A stretch of DNA of 64,000 bases from Cubamyces lactineus (Eukaryota > Basidiomycota > Agaricomycetes > Polyporales > Polyporaceae): positions 744,001 through 808,000 of the forward strand of contig JACDTU010000009.1 in the NCBI GenBank assembly GCA_022376465.1, in the 5' to 3' direction. Below the pieces are notes generated by a model. The model worked only from the letters and a program-made list of their open reading frames with translations, had not been told where the DNA came from and did not search any database. The translations under genes and the position numbers were made by a program. Positions 58,085 through 64,000 of this stretch are shown in pieces. Position 1 is the stretch's first letter. Each line of letters begins with the position of its first letter.

Positions 58085-59751
58085 TCGATGCCGCAATGCG
58101 TTTGTGTTTAGACTGTATGACACGACAGTTCGATGGTCGCAGAGTAATGGGTGGCAGAGAGATATGAGTAGGTGCGAACTCTCGAGTCTCAAGGTCGTCG
58201 CGCTTGAGATGGACGACGCGCCAATTAGCCGCATCTCATCTTATCTTATCTCACACTCGACCATGGCTTGGATCTTTACTAGCTAGTGACGGGGACAACT
58301 TGAAGACGAGCATCATGCAGAAGTTGACAGCACCGACGACGATGTTATGATTCGATGATACTCCAGACGCATCCACCGGGAGCTTTCGTGCCTTTACAAA
58401 GGCAGTCCCAATACACTTACGAAAGCAGGGATGAATTAGTGCAGCGACTCGGAGTCAGCCTACATTCGCTCAACTGCCGACACCGTACTTGTCGCAATTC
58501 CAGACTCGAAGATACAATGGACTCAATGCGTATTCCATATAGCAAGATTCTAGCCAGAGGATGTGTCCGCTGGTATGACTCCTTCGGAGGGTCAGCCAGG
58601 CTGGCAGATGTCAGGATGCCGGACAGAACTCTGCAACACACAGATGGGCCGAATTCAATGCAGAAGGTCGTTTCGACCGCTCAATGGAGAACACGGGGAG
58701 GCAGGTGTGTATCCTGAGAGCGCATGGTCAATTGTTGAGACGAGGTCGAGAACGCTATCACCATGCTTGGGCCGGCATCGCCCATGCGAGACCGCCAAGC
58801 GGATGGCCAAGACTGGTAGTTACTGAGACTGTCGCTTGAGCATGACGTTTCCTAACCACTCTCCGCATGATACCCAAGGCACAGTTGGAACTGGTGACCG
58901 TTGTTCGTGTGTTTAAGGTATGTCGAGCTCAGGGCAAGGAAACGCTTCCCAGAGCGCTGCCTCGAAGAACAATAAGTTCTGACTGCGAGCTGCCCTGAGC
59001 GCTGTTCTCGCCAGATACCAGAAATAACTTGATGCAGATGCTCATACAGTTGCGCTGTCGGAGTCGTAGCTAGTGTGGATGAAGCCAGGATATGTGCAAA
59101 TTGGGCGGGAAGGCCAAGGAGAGATAGTGGCTGGTTGAATGAATTTGATCGGACTAGACGAATCGGCTAGTGCGACGGCTTGTTGGGGCTTATTTGGGCC
59201 GGTGTCCATTCACCCATGCTTGGCGCCAATTATGATTTAGCGTCTACTAGCCTGATGATACCCAGATCCATCCGCTGGCCGCTCCAAGTCCTCCTTCTCC
59301 CTTCGCGTCTGTCTTGATCTCTCTCGCGGCACTCCATGTCTCGGTACTCGCAGTTTCCAATTTCTAAGCCGTGGTCTGCCTGTCGCCGTCCATCAGCCGG
59401 CGAGTCATTCCCAATAACTACGGCAGAGCACTTTCCCGACTCGGAGGTACCTGAACGATGAGAATACATATACGCAGGCGGCTCGCCTGCATAGACAATT
59501 GCTCAGGGTAATCCTCGCAGAAGCTGCCATGCATCCCTCCGTCGTCAAGGAGGCTTATTGTGAGGGCCCGAGAAGCTGTGTCTTCGTTTGCCGCGCTCGT
59601 CGGCGTCAGCCATCAAATGCGGCTGGACGCAGAAGCACCCACCGATCGAGTACCCGCTCATTGCCGCCGGCAGCCTAGCTTAAATACTCTCCAGCGATGC
59701 GTCTTCTAGTGCATCGGCCCTGCGCCCTCTCGTCATACTCAACCCTCCGGC
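58085..59751. other. Intergenic, about 1.7 kb
   Basis: This lies between the MED4 start and carboxypeptidase copy B, so it holds two divergent promoters. A TTAAATA word at 59680-59686 is about 65 bp before the copy B start. No gene was recognised in the rest, and no mobile element ends were found. Confidence 0.4.
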
Positions 59752-62700
59752 ATGCTGGGCCTCGCATCCAGTGCCGCGCTCGCGGTTGTCCTACCGCTCG
59801 TTGTCGCCCAGTTGCCCCCGACCCCGAGCAGCTGGCCGCACGACTACCCCGGCAAACCCTCTGGGGACTTCAGTCCTGAATGGCAGAGTTGTGAGTTGGC
59901 GTGACATGATCGTGCAAACTGCACAATGCATCGCACCCAAACTGACGTGCTTCCTTGCCTTAGACTTCGAGGTGACGGACCCGCTGCCGAACGTCACCTT
60001 CCCGCTTCCTCGCAGTTTTGCGGGGAACATCGGCGTGAACCGACCTGGTCATCCCAACAACACCCTCTTCTTCTGGGCGTTGGAGAAGGAGAATGGCTCC
60101 CTGACCGCTGGGGCCGACGAGCGTAGCGATGTCCCGTGGGGCATCTGGCTCAATGGAGGGTGAGCGCCAAGTTTAGCGGACAGTCGTCGAGCATCGGCTA
60201 ATTGACACCCCTTCATAGCCCAGGGTCCTCCAGCATGCTCGGCTTCATATACGAGGTAAGTCCTAAATGGCCTGTCGATGTTCCAGTGCTGATCCGGACT
60301 GGGCAGAATGGCCCAATTCGTATCGGCCCGGACGGCTCTCCCAGCGAGAATCAATACAGCTGGGACCGGATTGCCGACTATATCTGGATTGACCAGCCTG
60401 TGTAAGTAGCAAATACTCCACTACGCGAACGCGCTAACGTATTTATTAGTGGAACTGGATGGTCGACCACTGATTCCGAAGGATACGGTATGTCAGTTCT
60501 TGCTGCAGACTAAATGAGCTCTATATACTGACCGGCTGATATAGTGCACGACGAAGATGAGATGGGTCGCGACTTCGTGAGCATCAGAGTCTCACGTGCA
60601 ATGTCAGGCATTGTGACTAATCGCAACTATAATAGATGGGCTTCTTGGAAAATCTTGTGAAGGTTTTCCCTAGCCTGAAAACACGTCCTCTCTACCTCAC
60701 TGGAGAGAGTTACTCGGGGACCTACATCGTGCGTTGCTCAATTGTATAGCATATCGCGACACACACTATAATCTGACCACCATGCAGCCCTATATCATGA
60801 AAACCTACTTTGGCATGGCAGATCCCCCCGTCAATATCGTCAAGTTCGCTATCGGAGACGGAACGGTCGGCTCTGAAGTCGTGTTCGAGCTCCTGCCAAC
60901 TGTGAGCGTAGTAGTCCAATCACCCGTCAATGCGACTCATCTCTTCCCAGGTGACCACGCTCGAAACTTACCCGCAACTCATAGGGTACGACCCAGAGGT
61001 ATTCGAGTGGTTCCGGGAGCAGTGAGTGTTCTTATGATGCGTCCGAGCCGTGGACGCTGACTAGAGCCTCTATAGGGAACACCTCTGCGGCTACGACCTC
61101 AACCTCACCTATCCGCAAGACGGACACTTCCCCGACCTCCAGTTCATCTTCCCCACCGACCCCAACCGCGCAGGCTTCATCGGCCTCGCCAAGAAGAAGA
61201 CTTTCAACACCGGCCTCACGCGGCTCGCCGTTACCTCCAAGCACGCCGGCACGCCGAGCGTCCGTGCGGTCGAGGAGCATGCAAAACTTGCGCGGAGGGC
61301 TGCACGTATCATCGCGGGCCCCGCTGGAGTTGAGGAGGTGAGGGCGCACGAGGGGCGCGATGGTAGCCGGGCTGTGAAGCGCGACCTGAGTTTGCGCGCG
61401 AATGGCACCATCGACCCGTGGTATGGTTGTTTCCTGTTCGACGAAATGGTCGAATACGCTTTGAACTACACCTGGCCTTGGGGTGAGCAGGTTTCGTCCT
61501 ATAATGTGTTCAATGTAGGATTTATTGGCTCACTTTGTTCATCTGCATCGTTGCTAGATATCAAAGGCAACTCGCAGACCTGGGAAGGCTTCGACGTGAG
61601 CGACGCGTTACCACGGTTCGACCTCTACTTTCATGACTGACACGTCCCCTTACTCTCTAGGTCTACCAGATCCCTGACGCGTTGGATCCCGAGTCGCCCA
61701 TCGACGGTTCCGGCTTTTTCAACGGTAGGCTGCATAGCAGTGATACACATAGGTCCCATAGTCTGAGCCACAGACACAGATCCTCAGACGCGCGCTGCGA
61801 TCCATGCGCCGACGAGCAAGGACTGGACTGGTTCTATCCCTTACCCTTTCCTCGGCGACCCGGTGAACGGCGAAGATCCGAGTGAGTGTCCTGAGCTCGT
61901 GCAAATTGTCATTCTGATCTAAGTTTTCACTCTGCTCTCAGGTGTCGAGTGAGTACCATCCGTGAAACCAGTGTGCCCATGTCTACATGTTGACGCCCTA
62001 TAGGCCCATGGCGTTCCTTGACGAGCTGGCTACCAATGCGACTGCCCACAACGTCGCGGTTGTACTCTACTCTGGAAATGACGACTCGCTCGTTGCGCAT
62101 CGTGGTACAGAAGGTACGTCCTTCCATTGATAATGAGGCGTCGAGTATGCGCTGACAATAGGATTAGTTGTCATCCAGGTATGTCGTGACCACAAAAGCC
62201 TTGCCCTGCCTCGGTCAGATAGCTAACAATGGGACAGAACACCACCTTTGGCGGAATTCAAGGATTTACTCGGAAACCTTCGACGCCTTGGTACGATGAC
62301 AACGGCGACCTCGCGGGTATCGTACACCAAGAACGCAACTGGACCTACGTCCTGATTGAGGGCGTCGGTCACCTCGTCGGCTACAACTCTCCCACTCGGG
62401 TCAGTAGTCACCCGCCCCCTTTCTCCCTCGCAGTCTCCGAACTGACCGGAACGCTACACAGGCCTACACTCTCCTCCGCGAGTTCATCTTCGGCAACAAC
62501 CAAACCGGGCTCGTCACCGAAGTCGGGGGCACCGTCGACGTCGTCGGCGGAGAAGACTCCGCGCTCGCAGTCGACGCGATCCCCGGCACGTCCGGCATCT
62601 ACGTCGGGTCCATCACGACGCAGTCGACGGCGGAGTACTCTGCCGCGACCATCGCCGCCTGGGAGAGCTTCATCGCGACCGCGACCGCGACCGTCCTTCC

Positions 62701-62815
62701 ACAGGGCGCTGGTGCCAAGGGCGTGTCGGCGCTGGAGAACGGTGCGATGCACGTTGCGATGTCCGCAGTGCTTGTGGGCTCGTCGTTTGCGGTATCCTTA
62801 TTGTTCCTTGCCTGA
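59752..62815 (+). CDS. Serine carboxypeptidase (S10), secreted, copy B
   Basis: The start at 59752 gives a signal peptide (MLGLASSAALAVVLPLVVAQ), then SWPHDYPGKPSGDFSPEWQ. As in copy A an intron splits the Tyr codon of WQSY-FEVTDPLPNVTF. The nucleophile motif LYLTGESYSGTYI, the Asp motif LYSGNDDSLVAHRGTE and the His motif VEGVGHLVGYNSP are all present. However, copy A has IPYTNP after the His and copy B has VGYNSP, losing the usual Pro. The exons remain open (for example GFFN-DPQTRAAIHAPTSKDW). The C-terminus is hydrophobic (VLVGSSFAVSLLFLA) and may be a GPI signal. It is probably an active secreted or wall-bound peptidase; the changed loop may alter binding at the active site. Confidence 0.9.
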
Positions 62816-63080
62816 GTCTGCTAAGGAAGGGCAGTTTTGGTTGGATTGGAGAGGACTCGGATAGCTGGCCGTCTATCCCCTGCTACTTATTGGATCTCTG
62901 TATGGACTATATATTCCCCGGCAATTCACATATGCGCAAACCTGTTTAAATCTCTACTTTGCAATGTATATCATCACTTGCTCAAACATCACTGGCGATA
63001 GAACTCGGGACCAAGTTGTAGTCGGAGAGCGATTTGCATTCGCAATGCTCATCAATGTCTAACAGAGTCGCACTTCAGCG
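62816..63080. other. Intergenic, 265 bp
   Basis: This is the 3' flank of carboxypeptidase copy B and the upstream side of the tRNA-Val gene. Nothing else was recognised. Confidence 0.4.
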
Positions 63081-63153
63081 GGTCGGTGGCGTAGTTGGTT
63101 ATCGCATCTGTCTAACACACAGAAGGTCCTCAGTTCGAACCTGGGCCGACTCA
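63081..63153 (+). tRNA. tRNA-Val (AAC)
   Basis: The 73 nt include the discriminator. The acceptor stem pairs GGGTCGG with CCGACTC, the anticodon stem is TCTGT/ACAGA with loop CTAACAC (anticodon AAC), and the T arm is CTCAG-TTCGAAC-CTGGG. The A box (TGGCGTAGTTGG) and B box (GTTCGAACC) are intact; no intron. A T4 run at 63157-63160 may terminate transcription. Confidence 0.95.
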
Positions 63154-63386
63154 TGGTTTTTGCACCTAGGTACCTCAGTACGTTCACCCAACGCTTGTGG
63201 GGAGCAAGTACTGAATGATCACAGGAGCGTTACATACGACAGAAGACAGGGCAAGAGGCCGGATGTTCGGGCGGGCCATGCCTGAACAGGTAATTTTGGT
63301 ACTCTCAAGACTAAACAGCCTCACGATGTTCTACAGTATGATCCTACAGCAGAACCAAAAAGTAAGAGACTAACGACAAAATGGTT

Positions 63387-63458
63387 TGACCACCGCAGGG
63401 GTCGAACCTGCAATCTCCTGATTCGTAGTCAGACGCGATGCCATTTCGCCAGGCGGCC
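63387..63458 (-). tRNA. tRNA-Arg (ACG), copy 3
   Basis: This copy is identical over all 72 nt to the copies at 8327-8398 and 8682-8753, about 55 kb away. It converges with the tRNA-Val gene, with a 233-bp gap. Confidence 0.95.
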
Positions 63459-64000
63459 GTTGAAGTAAGCGATTGTTATTGCAATACATGCCGAAGAAGC
63501 ACCTCCCCCCCTAACATACCCGTATTTCCAACCTCCTGAGGCTGCTCTGGTATACTCATCGTCTGCCTGCTCTTGCGAACGGCACGCTTCGATCTAGTAA
63601 CTAATATCACGCAACACTGACACCGATCTGCAAAGTTCCGTGTTGTGTATTGCAGTCCCCCGAGTTCCCCCCGAGTTCCGTGCAGGCTAGCAGTACTAGA
63701 CAGTCGGAGAATTATCTGTACAGTGGAGGAGTACTACTTGTAGCAGGAGATATTGAACGAACTCTCATTGTCCTCAGAAGAAATTGTTCTAGCCTGGCCG
63801 CGCTTGAAAATCCGAGTGTCCTTTCGTATATTACAGGTCCTCTTTTGTTCCTGTCCGCACCTCGTGGAGAACTTCGCTGACCGGTCCTTCTACTGCGCAC
63901 TCGCCGAGGAGTAGCCGAATCGAGATGGGGGGGTGCGCTTCCGGTGTGGGGTTGGACTATTTGGATGGATCCATGATGCTCATGGTGCTCCTGTCTCATG
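63459..64000. other. Right-edge intergenic DNA, 542 bp
   Basis: This is the upstream side of tRNA-Arg copy 3. It includes a small tandem word (CCCCCGAGTTC twice near 63657-63678). No gene was recognised before the window ends. Confidence 0.4.

Overview
The window looks like nuclear DNA of a filamentous basidiomycete, most likely an Agaricomycete. Genes are dense on both strands and cut by many short introns (mostly 50-70 nt, GT-AG, some GC-AG). They encode typical fungal eukaryotic proteins: an ubiquitin-S27a fusion, a CLC channel, Mediator, replication factor C, a DNMT5-type methyltransferase and S10 carboxypeptidases. There is no prokaryotic operon structure, no CRISPR array and no ribosomal RNA gene. 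Gene models were built by hand from splice signals, reading frame and remembered family motifs; no database search was run.

Layout. 0.4-2 kb: alcohol acetyltransferase-like gene (-). 2.5-5.3 kb: secreted BBE-type FAD oxidase (-) with very small exons. 6.9-7.8 kb: weakly supported membrane protein (+). 8.3-8.8 kb: inverted pair of identical tRNA-Arg(ACG) genes. 9-16 kb: a 2193-residue DNMT5 cytosine methyltransferase/SNF2 protein (-). 16.7-18 kb: PAP2 lipid phosphatase (+). 18.1-26.5 kb: CID/RGG protein, ZW10 and RFC3 (all -). 26.9-31.3 kb: ubiquitin-ribosomal protein S27a fusion, F-box protein and a conserved unknown (all +). 31.7-36 kb: MMS19 (-). 36.5-40.4 kb: small secreted protein, NDUFAF7/MidA methyltransferase and TMEM14 protein (-). 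40.7-41.8 kb: small methyltransferase of the EEF1A-lysine methyltransferase type (+). 41.8-46.7 kb: CLC channel and dual-specificity phosphatase (-). 47.9-62.8 kb: two divergently oriented paralogous serine carboxypeptidases enclosing a small unknown gene, a retroposed segment, a PB1/ZZ-finger protein and MED4. 63-63.5 kb: tRNA-Val(AAC) and a third tRNA-Arg(ACG).

The genes do not form a pathway cluster. Several serve genome maintenance (DNMT5, RFC3, MMS19, ZW10), but this is probably chance. The most notable items are the complete DNMT5 gene with a PCNA-binding-like N-terminus and no visible chromodomain; a set of GC-AG introns and 11-18 nt microexons needed to keep conserved motifs in frame; a 268-bp insertion ending in poly(A) and flanked by 16-bp direct repeats; and the inverted carboxypeptidase paralogs.
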